DNA of 64,000 nt from Halalkalibacter hemicellulosilyticusJCM 9152 (GCF_000513115.1 NZ_BAUU01000001.1:184466-248465); one strand, 5' to 3'. Positions 18,665 to 27,212 are shown, counted from the first letter of the stretch. Numbers and translations: made by a program. The notes: a model not told the origin generated them from the sequence alone.

Positions 18665-19378
18665 ATGGTAAAGCCGATTGAAGTAGCACGACGCTTAAAG
18701 ATCAGTACAAGTGCACTTCGTCATTATGAAGCATGGGGGCTTGTACCAAAAGTAAAGCGAGCTTCAAATGGGTATCGAGAGTACACAGACGAACATGTTG
18801 CCTATTTTGAATGTATTCGGGCAATGAATACAGGATTTGGGATGAATGTTGTTAGAGACGTGATGCCACTTATTCAAGAAGGGAACTTCACGAAGGCATT
18901 ATGGATTGTCAATAACGTTCAAGTGGACATGCATAATCATAAAAAGAAAGCCGAGCAAGCTCTTGCTATACTGGAAAGAGATGAAGGTGGTGAAAATGTT
19001 CCTGCTTTTAAGAAAAAAATGTATACAATTGGAGAAGCTGCTGAGCAAATTGGTGTTCCAGATTCAACATTAAGGCATTGGGAGAAGAAAGGGCTGATCA
19101 AACCAAAGAGAGATGGTGAAAATGGTTATAGGATTTATGATGCATCAGATCTCCGTAAACTCCTTGTTATTAGGTCGCTACAGACAGCCGTGAAATCATT
19201 AGAAACAGTACGAGAAGTATTAGAGGAGATGGATCAAAATAATATTGCTGAAGCGATTAAAAAAACGAAGGAGTCTTTAGTTTATTTAGATTATATTATT
19301 AAGGAACAGCTTAGAGGAATGGGCTTTTTATATCAATTATGTGAAATAATAGATCGAAAAGGGGGGAAGGAGCAATGA
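18665..19378 (+). CDS. MerR-type regulator with two MerR DNA-binding domains
   Basis: 237 aa containing two complete MerR winged-helix domains: residues about 1-70 (IEVARRLKISTSALRHYEAWGL, NGYREYTDEHVAYF) and 118-190 (YTIGEAAEQIGVPDSTLRHW, NGYRIYDASDLRKLL), separated by a helical stretch. Normal MerR proteins carry one domain and dimerise; a tandem form is unusual. The ATG at 18665 has AGGAG 7 nt upstream. It overlaps the deacetylase gene by 4 nt (ATGA), so the two are co-translated. The divergent UvrA paralogue and ABC exporter may be targets (inference). Confidence 0.85.
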   Translation: MVKPIEVARRLKISTSALRHYEAWGLVPKVKRASNGYREYTDEHVAYFECIRAMNTGFGMNVVRDVMPLIQEGNFTKALWIVNNVQVDMHNHKKKAEQALAILERDEGGENVPAFKKKMYTIGEAAEQIGVPDSTLRHWEKKGLIKPKRDGENGYRIYDASDLRKLLVIRSLQTAVKSLETVREVLEEMDQNNIAEAIKKTKESLVYLDYIIKEQLRGMGFLYQLCEIIDRKGGKEQ

Positions 19379-20094
19379 TGAAAAGAAAGAGCATAGTGGT
19401 TCTCATTGTGAGTTTACTTGTTATGGTGGGAGTAGGTTATAGCTTAAATGAATTTTCTAGTGCTAGAAGTGTTCAGTTATTCGGAGATATTGTTCCTAAA
19501 GTGGACACAGATGACAAAGTCGTTGCTTTGACGTTTGATGATGGGCCAGGGGTGTTTACGGATGAAATTTTAGCTATTTTAAATGAGAAAGGGGTCAAAG
19601 CGACTTTTTATTTGACAGGGTTAGAAATTGAGCAAGATTTTGCAGCGGCAGAGAGAATAGTAGAGGAAGGGCATGAGGTAGGGAATCACTCATATTCTCA
19701 TCCGCGAATGGTATTCAAATCTCCGTCATTTATAAAAAATGAAATTGAGCAAACGGATCAGCTTATTCGCTCGATTGGCTATGAGGGTGACATCCATTTT
19801 CGTCCTCCTTATGGAAAGAAATTCGTATTTCTTCCATATTACTTATCTAAGAATGATCGTAAAACCATTATGTGGAACATTGAGCCTGAATCTTACCCAG
19901 ATGTGGCAAAAGATACGGAGCTTATTATTGAACATGTTGTTAAACAAATCGAACCTGGCTCCATTATTTTGCTCCATGTCATGTATGAGAGTAGAATTGA
20001 ATCATTGAAAGCTGTAGAAGGAATTGTGACAGAATTAGAGGAATTAGGTTATACATTTCAAACGGTTTCAGAACTGTTGAAGTATGAGAAGTAA
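19375..20094 (+). CDS. Membrane-anchored polysaccharide deacetylase (NodB domain)
   Basis: 239 aa. A hydrophobic segment at residues 6-25 is a signal anchor, so the enzyme faces the outside. The NodB domain has the expected motifs in order: TFDDGP (catalytic base and metal Asp), NHSYSH (metal His pair), RPPYG, and LLHV near the end. It would remove acetyl groups from peptidoglycan or a similar cell-wall glycan. It is translationally coupled to the double-MerR gene, which suggests control by a cell-envelope or drug signal. Confidence 0.87.
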   Translation: MMKRKSIVVLIVSLLVMVGVGYSLNEFSSARSVQLFGDIVPKVDTDDKVVALTFDDGPGVFTDEILAILNEKGVKATFYLTGLEIEQDFAAAERIVEEGHEVGNHSYSHPRMVFKSPSFIKNEIEQTDQLIRSIGYEGDIHFRPPYGKKFVFLPYYLSKNDRKTIMWNIEPESYPDVAKDTELIIEHVVKQIEPGSIILLHVMYESRIESLKAVEGIVTELEELGYTFQTVSELLKYEK

Positions 20095-20164
20095 GAGACG
20101 GTAGCCATCATTCGTCACTGCTGAGAGCAAATGTAAGAAATTCAAAAGGAAGGCTAGGTAATCG

Positions 20165-20827
20165 ATGATGAGCATTGTGGAAAAATTGAAATTTGATCGC
20201 TTTCAAGAGGTTATTGTCTTAAATGAGCCAGATGATTACAAGTTGCTAGAAGGGCAATCGAAACATTTGAAAGAGAAGCATGAGGCGGTATTTGCATATG
20301 TCTTTTCATTAGACGAAATGATCGATGTAACGAATAAAGTAGTGAACAATAATTATATTAAGGAGGGTGGTTCACTCTTTTTTGCGTATCCGAAAAAAGG
20401 GAATAAGCGTTATGATATGTATATTCATCGCGATTCGATCTTCCCTGCTATGAAGGTTCAGGAGGACGGGTATATTTCAGGGACTGATTTGAAGTTTTCA
20501 CGTATGGTTCGTATGGATGATGTTTTTACAGTCATTGAAATAAGACGAATACAAGTGAAGAAAACAAGTCGGAAATCTTCTGCGGCGAGCCAAAAAGTAG
20601 CCGATTATGAAGGATTAGTTGGGGAAGTCGAGAAGCTATTAAGCAGTCATCCAAGGGAGCTCGCATTTTATCAAGGCTTAACACCGGGTTATCGACGTGA
20701 TTGGGCAAGGTATATTTTTTCTGCTAAACAAGAAAAGACGAGAGAAAAGAGAAAAGAACAAATGGTTGAATGTTTAGCGAATGGATTTAGGTCTATTGAC
20801 TTATATAAGCAGGCTAAGAAGTCATAA
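20165..20827 (+). CDS. YdeI/OmpD-associated-type protein with DUF3052-like N-terminus
   Basis: 220 aa, soluble. The C-terminus (residues about 165-215: YQGLTPGYRRDWARYIFSA followed by KTREKRKEQMVECLANG) is the YdeI/OmpD-associated domain pattern. The N-terminal half (FDRFQEVIVLNEPDDY, YIKEGGSLFFAYPKKGNK) resembles DUF3052-like domains often joined to it. The function is not established. AAGGAAGG precedes the ATG; the next codon is also ATG. It stands between the deacetylase and the htpX-like gene, each with its own gap, so operon membership is uncertain. Confidence 0.7.
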   Translation: MMSIVEKLKFDRFQEVIVLNEPDDYKLLEGQSKHLKEKHEAVFAYVFSLDEMIDVTNKVVNNNYIKEGGSLFFAYPKKGNKRYDMYIHRDSIFPAMKVQEDGYISGTDLKFSRMVRMDDVFTVIEIRRIQVKKTSRKSSAASQKVADYEGLVGEVEKLLSSHPRELAFYQGLTPGYRRDWARYIFSAKQEKTREKRKEQMVECLANGFRSIDLYKQAKKS

Positions 20828-20889
20828 GATTGTTAATAGAAATCATGTTACAATATGAACAGATTCTAATTACTTAGGAGGAGAAGGCA

Positions 20890-21804
20890 GTGGGGAAACG
20901 AGTATTATTGTTTATTATTACGAATATTCTTGTCATGACAACGATTGTTATTGTTTGGTCGTTAATTACGAGATATACGGGAATTAGTGGTTCTTTTGAA
21001 GATGGTAGTGGTGGGTTAGGAATTAATTATGTATCATTAATGGTATTTAGTATATTGGTAGGGTTCACAGGGTCATTTATCTCACTTGCGATGTCACGCT
21101 TTGTTGCGAAGAAGATGATGAGGGTGAAGGTGCTTGATCCAGATGGAAGCCTGACTGCCCAAGAGCGAGCGGTTGTCGAGAAGGTACATAGATTGTCACG
21201 AGCGGCAGGTTTAGTTCATATGCCAGAGGTAGGTATTTATCAATCTCCAGAAGTGAATGCTTTTGCTACAGGTCCATCAAAGAAAAGGTCGTTAGTCGCT
21301 GTATCTTCAGGCTTGCTGAATGTGATGGATGATGACGCGGTTGAAGGGGTTATTGCCCATGAGGTCGCTCACGTTGTGAATGGCGATATGGTCACGATGA
21401 CGCTACTGCAAGGTGTGATTAACACGTTTGTTGTGTTCTTCTCACGGATTGCGGCGATTTTGGTTTCGCGCCTAGTTCGTTCTGAACTACAGTGGATTGT
21501 TCGGTTTGCGGCGATTATTATTTTTCAAATCTTGTTCTCGATTCTTGGAAGTTTGGTTGTTAATGCATATTCACGATACCGCGAATATCATGCAGATCAA
21601 GGTGGAGCTGACCTAGCAGGAAGAGATAAAATGGCTCATGCATTACGTTCATTACAGCAGCATATTGAACGTGCAAATGTGAATGATCATACGGATGATT
21701 CAGCTGTTCAGACAATGAAAATTAGCGGAAAAGGTAATGTGATGAAATTGTTCTCCTCTCACCCTGATTTAAATGATCGAATTGCTCGTTTAGAACAAAG
21801 ATAG
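20890..21804 (+). CDS. htpX: HtpX-family membrane zinc metalloprotease
   Basis: 304 aa, GTG start with AGGAGGAG upstream. Two N-terminal membrane helices (residues 5-25, 45-68), the zinc motif HEVAH at residues 157-161, two more hydrophobic helices (170-220), and the third ligand in [11 protein letters not shown]. The family degrades misfolded membrane proteins during stress. It is followed after 23 nt by a phosphatase gene, probably in the same transcript. Confidence 0.9.
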   Translation: MGKRVLLFIITNILVMTTIVIVWSLITRYTGISGSFEDGSGGLGINYVSLMVFSILVGFTGSFISLAMSRFVAKKMMRVKVLDPDGSLTAQERAVVEKVHRLSRAAGLVHMPEVGIYQSPEVNAFATGPSKKRSLVAVSSGLLNVMDDDAVEGVIAHEVAHVVNGDMVTMTLLQGVINTFVVFFSRIAAILVSRLVRSELQWIVRFAAIIIFQILFSILGSLVVNAYSRYREYHADQGGADLAGRDKMAHALRSLQQHIERANVNDHTDDSAVQTMKISGKGNVMKLFSSHPDLNDRIARLEQR

Positions 21805-21827
21805 GCATAATGAAGAGGTGAGTAAGA

Positions 21828-22286
21828 ATGATTCATGTGTTATTTGTTTGCTTAGGCAATATTTGTCGTTCACCAATGGCGGAAGCTGTATTTCGCCATT
21901 TAGTTGAGCAAGAAGGTTTAAGTGACCAAATTAGTATTGATTCTGCAGGTACAGGGTCGTGGCATGTTGGGAAACGACCACACAAAGGGACATTAGCCAA
22001 ATTAGCAGAATATAAGATTTCTTCTGAAGGTATGAAAGCCAGACAATTGCAAAAAGAAGATGCAATAGCATTTGATTATATTGTCGCAATGGATGAAAGC
22101 AATCTGGCAAATATGAAGCCAGTGATAGGCGAGCCAGAGGGTGTGACGGTTATTCGGTTACTCGATTTGACAGAGCATAAGAAGGATGTGCCAGATTCCT
22201 ATTACACAAATGATTTTCAGGAGACGTATAATCTCGTGTTAGATGGATGTCAAGCACTATTGAAGGAAATCAAAAAGACCATTTAA
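21828..22286 (+). CDS. Low-molecular-weight protein-tyrosine phosphatase
   Basis: 152 aa. The P-loop is CLGNICRS (Cys8 nucleophile, Arg14), and the acid Asp lies in VPDSYYTN, the normal DP-type loop position near residue 123. It resembles B. subtilis YfkJ. AGAGGTGAG lies before the ATG. The product removes phosphate from tyrosine (or arginine in the YwlE branch) of proteins; the substrate is not known. Confidence 0.88.
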   Translation: MIHVLFVCLGNICRSPMAEAVFRHLVEQEGLSDQISIDSAGTGSWHVGKRPHKGTLAKLAEYKISSEGMKARQLQKEDAIAFDYIVAMDESNLANMKPVIGEPEGVTVIRLLDLTEHKKDVPDSYYTNDFQETYNLVLDGCQALLKEIKKTI

Positions 22287-22291
22287 AGTGA

Positions 22292-22333
22292 AGAACCAGC
22301 CATTGAGAAAGGAACTCCTTTTCAATGGCTGGT
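22292..22333 (+). terminator. Terminator after phosphatase gene
   Basis: AACCAGCCATTGA pairs perfectly with TCAATGGCTGGTT and is followed by TTTTAT. Confidence 0.85.
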
Positions 22334-22420
22334 TTTTTATGTTATAGAAGATAAAGTGCTATAGTGGTTTTTCTTCTATAATTAGAATTTATAACTGGAT
22401 TCCAATTTCTAATCTCTTCG

Positions 22421-22900
22421 AAGGACAGTGAAAGGAGGGTCATAGATAGATCGTGTGATGTATGTGGTTCCTTCTATGCCTCTATTTCTTGTGTTTTAAT
22501 GCAATAGCGGCAGGGGGATTCCTTTTCTACCTTATGCTACGTTATTTTCTCTAATTAGGGGCAGGAGGATTCTCTATTGGCGTGCGCTCTGTCACGCTCC
22601 GAAAGATGAAAGAGCGGAGTACAACGCCGAGGCAAGTGACCTCGTTTGACATGTGATCCTCGTTCCCCTATTCACTCTGTATGTCCCTTTTTACTGTCGT
22701 TACGGTCTCCTCATTCCTCTATATTGGATTTTATTCCACCTTTTGTACTTGTTTAGCTCAAATAGCGGAATAAGGAGTCCTTTTTCTTCTCAGGAAGCCG
22801 GATTTCCTAATTTAGGGGCAGGAGGATTCCCTTTGTTTTTGTGCGTTCCTGATGCTCTCTCCAGTGGACAGAGATAAGGAAGGTTAGGTCGAATCGCTAC
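22421..22900. repeat. Long intergenic repeat, copy A
   Basis: No supportable gene lies between 22334 and 23117. This stretch is the first copy of a degenerate direct repeat whose second copy is at 27213-27602. Shared landmarks are TCATAGATAG near the start, a 24-nt identical run at 22748-22771 (27451-27474 in copy B), the unit AATAGCGGAATRAGGA, GGATTCCCTTTGT, CTCTCCAGTGG-like sequence, and TAGGTCGAATCG at the end. Copy A has about 90 extra nt in the middle. Confidence 0.75.
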
Positions 22901-23117
22901 ACTCACTGTCATAAAAAGTAAAAGCGTTGTTACGGCTCCGCGCAAAAAAATAAGAAAAGACCCTATCGCGTGTTTCTTATTGTTTTGTTTGGGATTTAGA
23001 TAAAATTTGTAAAAAGCTTGCTGTTTAAGTAAATTCGCTAGTGCCATCGGGCCCATATGTGAAAGAATAACACGTTTATCCAACCTGAAAACTTTTCTAC
23101 CAACTACACAGCTTCTC

Positions 23118-24677
23118 TTACAACTTTTTCTTTTCAGCTAACAATTGTTGAAATTCTTCTTCTAACTGTTCAGAAGGGTTTATACTTAGTAAGCTTAAGA
23201 TCTCTGTTATACGTGTTTCAATGATTAATTTCCGATCATCGCTGTTTTGTACAGGTCTTTCTTTGTGAGCTTGATATTCCTCATACGTTCCGGCAAAGAC
23301 ATGAAGCTGTTTCTGGTTAATCTCAATCACTTTTGTAGCAACGCTCTGAATAAATTGGCGGTCATGAGAAACGAATAGAACGGTTCCTTCATATTCTTGT
23401 AATAGAGCTTCTAATGCTTTAACGGCTTCGATATCAAGAAATGTAGTCGGTTCATCTAAAATCAACGTATTGCAATGACTGACAAATAACTTAGCAAGGG
23501 CTACTTTGACTCGTTCACCTCCACTTAATACATGAACAGGCTTATGAACGTCCTGTCCTGGAAAGTGAAGTCTTGCTAAAACGGTTCGAATGAGTGTTTC
23601 ACTCTGTTTTGAGGTTTCCTTCACGTTCATTAAAATACTTTGCTTTGTTTGTAGAAGGGAAAGATGCTGGCTTAAATAACCGACGATTACAGCTGGTGAA
23701 ATGGATACTTCTTTATTTGGTGAAATCAACTGATTAAGTAAGGTTGTTTTACCACTTCCATTTTTCCCGATGATCGCTACTTTCTCTCCACCGTAAACAA
23801 AGAACGATTGCTTGCTCCATAAAGGACGGTTATTAATTTGTCCTTCTAGCTGTTCAACTCGAATGATCATCCGCCCGTGGAAGGCTTCTTGGTTTGGTAT
23901 TTCCATTTTTAGTTCGGTCACATCTTTAGGTTTTTCAATTTCTTCAATCTTTTCTAACCGTGTTTTAAGAGCTTTAGCCGTTTGCTGAAGCTTTTTTTGT
24001 TTTTTGGCGAAATACGGTTTTGCACCGGTTATTTTGGCCTCTGACGGACTGACATTTTTTGGCTTCTTCGTCGCTTTTGCAGCACGCTTTTCTTTGGCTG
24101 CGATGGCACGTTCAAGCTTATTCTTTTCTTTCATATACTTATCGTATTCCTCGTAATGATGAGATTTATGATGCTCCTTTTGTTCGATATATGACGAATA
24201 GTTTCCGTTATACATGTTAAGAGTAGTATCTTCAATTTCCCATATGGTCGTACATAATTGATCGAGGAACGCACGATCATGGGAAACGATGACAAACGCT
24301 CCTGCCCAATTTCGTAGCTTCTGCTCAAGCCATTCAATATGTTCTCTGTCTAAGTGAGTAGTTGGTTCATCTGCCAAAAGAATAGTTGGCGCTTCTTGTA
24401 TGGCTTGTTGAATATAGGTTTGAGTCATTTCTCCACCACTTTTACCATCAACCATGTCTTTAAGCTGAGGAAGAAGAAACGTTGTAACGTCAGAGTTAAC
24501 GGTTCCTTTAGTAGGCATCTGTTTATGAGCAAGAATGTGTAGCAAGGTTGATTTCCCACTGCCATTCTTTCCGATTAATCCAATTCGATCCTGTTGATGA
24601 ATCGCTAATTTCCCTACCTTTAACAACGTATTTCCTTGTACTTCAATGACGATTTGATGTCCTTCAAGTAATAGCAT
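23118..24677 (-). CDS. ABC-F ribosome-protection protein (VmlR/Vga-like)
   Basis: 519 aa, cytosolic, no membrane segments. Two ATPase domains (GKNGSGKSTLL, SGGEMTQ, LLADEPTTHLD; GKNGSGKTTLL, LSGGERVKVALA, LILDEPTTFLD) are joined by a basic, lysine-rich linker (residues about 185-260) as in antibiotic-resistance ABC-F proteins; the first signature is divergent. Such proteins expel lincosamides, streptogramins A or pleuromutilins from the ribosome. AGGAG lies before the ATG. The 5' leader has a complete drug-type attenuator (24757-25050), which strongly supports the resistance role. Which drug is involved cannot be read. Confidence 0.88.
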   Translation of the reverse strand: MLLLEGHQIVIEVQGNTLLKVGKLAIHQQDRIGLIGKNGSGKSTLLHILAHKQMPTKGTVNSDVTTFLLPQLKDMVDGKSGGEMTQTYIQQAIQEAPTILLADEPTTHLDREHIEWLEQKLRNWAGAFVIVSHDRAFLDQLCTTIWEIEDTTLNMYNGNYSSYIEQKEHHKSHHYEEYDKYMKEKNKLERAIAAKEKRAAKATKKPKNVSPSEAKITGAKPYFAKKQKKLQQTAKALKTRLEKIEEIEKPKDVTELKMEIPNQEAFHGRMIIRVEQLEGQINNRPLWSKQSFFVYGGEKVAIIGKNGSGKTTLLNQLISPNKEVSISPAVIVGYLSQHLSLLQTKQSILMNVKETSKQSETLIRTVLARLHFPGQDVHKPVHVLSGGERVKVALAKLFVSHCNTLILDEPTTFLDIEAVKALEALLQEYEGTVLFVSHDRQFIQSVATKVIEINQKQLHVFAGTYEEYQAHKERPVQNSDDRKLIIETRITEILSLLSINPSEQLEEEFQQLLAEKKKL

Positions 24678-24694
24678 ATTTATTCAGCTCCTGA

Positions 24695-24734
24695 GGGCAC
24701 CGAAAAAAGTTAAAAACCAAACTTTTTCAGTGCC
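24695..24734. repeat. Hairpin repeat inside the ABC-F leader
   Basis: GGGCACCGAAAAAAGT and ACTTTTTCAGTGCC form a hairpin of the dispersed GGCAC-GAAAAAGT family. It ends one nucleotide from the AGGAG site of the ABC-F gene and lies downstream of the attenuator terminator. Confidence 0.75.
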
Positions 24735-24756
24735 GTTTCTTTATGGTAGGAGACAT

Positions 24757-24794
24757 GAAAAAGCCTCCTATCTGACAAGATCAGAATAGGAGGC
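24757..24794 (-). terminator. Attenuator terminator of the ABC-F gene
   Basis: On the reverse strand GCCTCCTATTCTGA (24794-24781) pairs with TCAGATAGGAGGC (24775-24763) and is followed by TTTTTC. It lies about 80 nt before the ABC-F start and would stop transcription before the gene unless an alternative fold forms. Confidence 0.88.
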
Positions 24795-24849
24795 AAAAAG
24801 GTACATGCCGAAAAAAGAAGAAACAGATCCATTTAGAGGCCTGTTTTCA

Positions 24850-24972
24850 TTCTAATCCTATTCTGAATCAAAGAATTGAAGAGCACGTACTAATGCATTA
24901 AAAAAACGATAGTCGTTTTTAATGAAAGTATACGTAAACTCAGCCATTCTACATTCAAAAATAGGATTAGAA
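24850..24972 (-). promoter_or_regulatory. Leader stem 1 / antiterminator of the ABC-F attenuator
   Basis: TTCTAATCCTATT (24972-24960) and AATAGGATTAGAA (24862-24850) form a perfect 13-bp stem. The overlapping TCAGAATAGG (24866-24857) is exactly complementary to CCTATTCTGA in the 5' arm of the terminator. The two pairings exclude each other: with stem 1 formed the terminator folds; with stem 1 opened, an antiterminator can form. Confidence 0.85.
24858..24947 (-). CDS. Possible 29-aa leader peptide in the ABC-F attenuator
   Basis: ATG to TAG, 29 codons, beginning MAEFTYTFIKNDYRFFNALV and ending QFFDSE, with six Phe and two Tyr. Its last codons and stop lie in the antiterminator arm. No good ribosome site precedes it, so translation is uncertain. 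Confidence 0.35.
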   Translation of the reverse strand: MAEFTYTFIKNDYRFFNALVRALQFFDSE

Positions 24973-24978
24973 CTTCAT
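24967..24978 (-). CDS. Three-codon upstream ORF (Met-Lys-Phe) of the ABC-F attenuator
   Basis: ATG AAG TTC TAA, preceded by AAAGGGTG at a suitable distance. The stop codon lies in the left arm of stem 1, so a ribosome held here by an antibiotic would open that stem and free the antiterminator. Very short uORFs are known in front of lincosamide-responsive ABC-F genes of other Firmicutes. Confidence 0.6.
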   Translation of the reverse strand: MKF

Positions 24979-25021
24979 CTATCCGGGTCACCCTTTCTTG
25001 TTTAGTCGTTAATTTTCTTAT

Positions 25022-25050
25022 ATCTTACAGTGGAGGGATCAATTTGTCAA
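25022..25050 (-). promoter_or_regulatory. Sigma-A promoter of the ABC-F leader
   Basis: TTGACA (25050-25045), 17-nt spacer, TAAGAT (25027-25022) on the reverse strand. The transcript would begin about 40 nt before the tripeptide ORF and have a leader of roughly 340 nt. Confidence 0.75.
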
Positions 25051-25317
25051 ATTTATTTATTTTTTTGACAAACAATCTGAATCACTAATTTCATATCTTC
25101 AACTGCCATAGGGTGGGCGATATGAGTGGCATCATTGTTTACTTTTATATGATTCTCACAATTCAAGTGAATGGAACATAGAATATGTAAACAGCCATTC
25201 ATCCAGATTAGAAAATTGCCTAATATTCAAAAAATGAGGAGCCTTCTTGTCTACTAAATAAAAGAGTTTGACAGTTTCAATTTTAGTCTGTTATCATTCA
25301 TAGGGGAAAATTGAATA

Positions 25318-25485
25318 CCTCGTTAGGTGAGGCTCCTGTGCTGGAGATATGCTGCTGCCCAAAAATGTCCAAAGACGCCAATGGGTCAACAGGAATCATC
25401 GACATAAGGTGATTTTTAATGTAGCTGGAATTCTAATTCCTATGCCGCACAGTGCTAAAGCTCTACGAATGGAGGAAGAGTGAAA
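25318..25485 (+). ncRNA. M-box magnesium riboswitch (ykoK leader)
   Basis: The conserved blocks of the M-box appear in order: GTTAGGTGAGGCTCCT, GCTGCTGCCCAAAAATGTCC, AAAGACGCCAATGGGTCAAC, ATCATCGACATAAGGTGATT, CTATGCCGCACAGTGC, TAAAGCTCTACGA. It senses Mg2+ and, with the terminator at 25546, stops transcription of mgtE when Mg2+ is plentiful. Confidence 0.95.
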
Positions 25486-25545
25486 TAGTTGGATGTAACA
25501 ATATACCGCTATAGGTATTTGTTTGTTCATTATTTTGACGTTGTT

Positions 25546-25574
25546 AGCACCTTCATTCGTGAAGGTGCTTTTTG
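25546..25574 (+). terminator. Expression-platform terminator of the M-box
   Basis: AGCACCTTCA-TTCG-TGAAGGTGCT followed by TTTTTG; a perfect 10-bp stem with a four-base loop, 61 nt after the aptamer. Confidence 0.9.
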
Positions 25575-25629
25575 ATGTTTTACACATTATAAGTTCAATA
25601 TAGGTACATGGAAATGGAGGTGATGTGGA

Positions 25630-25788
25630 ATGGATCTGAGTCCCGAACCAGAATCGAGTGAGAGTTGTTCAATGAAAGACAATAGAAATATGGAGGGGTT
25701 CATTCCACATAGCCTAATTAGGAATCCCCTCTATAAAGAGGAGGTAGACGATGGTACGATTAGATTCAACAAACCGTGCGCAATATGA
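25630..25788 (+). CDS. Possible 52-aa leader ORF overlapping mgtE
   Basis: ATG with GGAGGTGAT 6-9 nt upstream, starting MDLSPEPESSESC and running 38 nt into mgtE in another frame. It begins after the M-box terminator. Nothing similar is recognised; the good ribosome site suggests translation and possible coupling to mgtE. Confidence 0.35.
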   Translation: MDLSPEPESSESCSMKDNRNMEGFIPHSLIRNPLYKEEVDDGTIRFNKPCAI

Positions 25789-27112
25789 GAAAGAGATATT
25801 AGATTTACTTGAAAATGAAGAATTGACCTTGTTTCGAGAGCGTTTTTTAGAATTACACCGAACGGATCAAGTTGAAATTTTTCTAAAACTAGACCAATTC
25901 AATCGTCAACGGGTATACGCGTACTTGTCACCGGCTGACTTTGGTGAAATTTTTGAAGGTCTTGAGTTTGACATTCAAGAGGAGATCGCTTCAGAATTGG
26001 ATGAACGCTATTTCACATCAATGTTTGATAAGATGTTTGCTGATGATGTGGCAATGTTCTTATCTCGGTTAGATGATGTAGAAGCGAACGCTATTTTAGA
26101 GCAGATGGAAGCGGAGGAAGCTCAAGAGGTACGTGAACTTCTTTCATATACCCCGAAGACAGCCGGGGCAGTTATGACGAAGGAGTTTATTAGTATATCA
26201 TCAATGGATGTGGCAGCTACTGTTATTGAAAAGCTACGTGAACAAGGTCCTGATGCTGAAACGATTTATTATTTATATGTCGTTGATAAGTTAGGTAAGT
26301 TAGTAGGGGTGTTGTCGCTACGAGATTTGATTACCGCTCCAGCCAATGAAAAGGTTGAGGCTGTGATGAGTACAAGGGTTGTTTCTGTACCTGTCGAAAT
26401 GGGACAGGAAGAAGTGGCAAAAATGATTAAGAAATATGATTTTCTAGCTGCCCCAGTTGTTTCTTCTCAGGGGCGTTTGCTAGGGATTGTTACCGTTGAC
26501 GATGTCATGGATATTCTTGAGGAAGAGGCTACGGAGGATTTAGGTGAAATTTCGGCAGCTAAAGGGGCAACGGATGTTAATGTAAGTGCGATAACAGCCG
26601 CGAAAAAACGTTCTCCATGGATCATTATGTTAATGTTCTTTGGATTGATTACAGCGGAAGTGATTGGACAGTTTGAGGATACGTTAGAGAAGATTGTGCT
26701 GTTAGCGGCATTTATTCCATTAATTATGGACTCGGCTGGTAATACAGGGACACAATCATTAGCAGTTGCTGTTCGAGGGCTTGCGCTAGGAACGATAAAA
26801 AAAGGAACAATTGCTAAAATGATAAGGCGAGAGTTTGGAACTGGAATCATGTTGGGGCTAATCTGTATGCTTGTACTTAGTATTACTGTCACCATTATGC
26901 ATCAGCATTTGGTGTTGGCACTCATTGTCGGTTTTTCGATCTTTTGTACGCTAAGTATTGCGACCGTTATCGGATCCACTGTTCCGCTTATTATCAATAA
27001 GTTAAAGCTAGATCCAGCTATCGCTTCAGGACCATTTATTACAACAGTTAATGATATTCTAGGTCTACTTATTTACTTTTCAATCGCTACAGCTTTACTA
27101 CAATATTTATAA
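25751..27112 (+). CDS. mgtE: Magnesium transporter MgtE (M-box controlled)
   Basis: 453 aa. An N-terminal helical domain (residues 1-130), two CBS domains (about 135-260) that sense cytosolic Mg2+, a plug helix, and five membrane helices at 285-453 with the family motif DSAGNTGTQSLAVAVRGLA. GAGGAGGT lies 5 nt before the ATG. It brings Mg2+ into the cell as a gated channel; the M-box upstream adds RNA-level control. A second mgtE at 48.6 kb lacks the riboswitch. Confidence 0.93.
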   Translation: MVRLDSTNRAQYEKEILDLLENEELTLFRERFLELHRTDQVEIFLKLDQFNRQRVYAYLSPADFGEIFEGLEFDIQEEIASELDERYFTSMFDKMFADDVAMFLSRLDDVEANAILEQMEAEEAQEVRELLSYTPKTAGAVMTKEFISISSMDVAATVIEKLREQGPDAETIYYLYVVDKLGKLVGVLSLRDLITAPANEKVEAVMSTRVVSVPVEMGQEEVAKMIKKYDFLAAPVVSSQGRLLGIVTVDDVMDILEEEATEDLGEISAAKGATDVNVSAITAAKKRSPWIIMLMFFGLITAEVIGQFEDTLEKIVLLAAFIPLIMDSAGNTGTQSLAVAVRGLALGTIKKGTIAKMIRREFGTGIMLGLICMLVLSITVTIMHQHLVLALIVGFSIFCTLSIATVIGSTVPLIINKLKLDPAIASGPFITTVNDILGLLIYFSIATALLQYL

Positions 27113-27212
27113 GAAACACGTGATAGCGTCTTTTCATTAAAGTACATGTGGAGTCGTCATTCTCCTTGTATAATCAAAATTTATTAATCGGCTCTAAAAT
27201 TTTATCTATCCG

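Noticed and set aside
22653..23083. ORFs on both strands in the long repeat, copy A
   Set aside because: They coincide with the repeat, appear in shifted form in copy B and show no coding bias.
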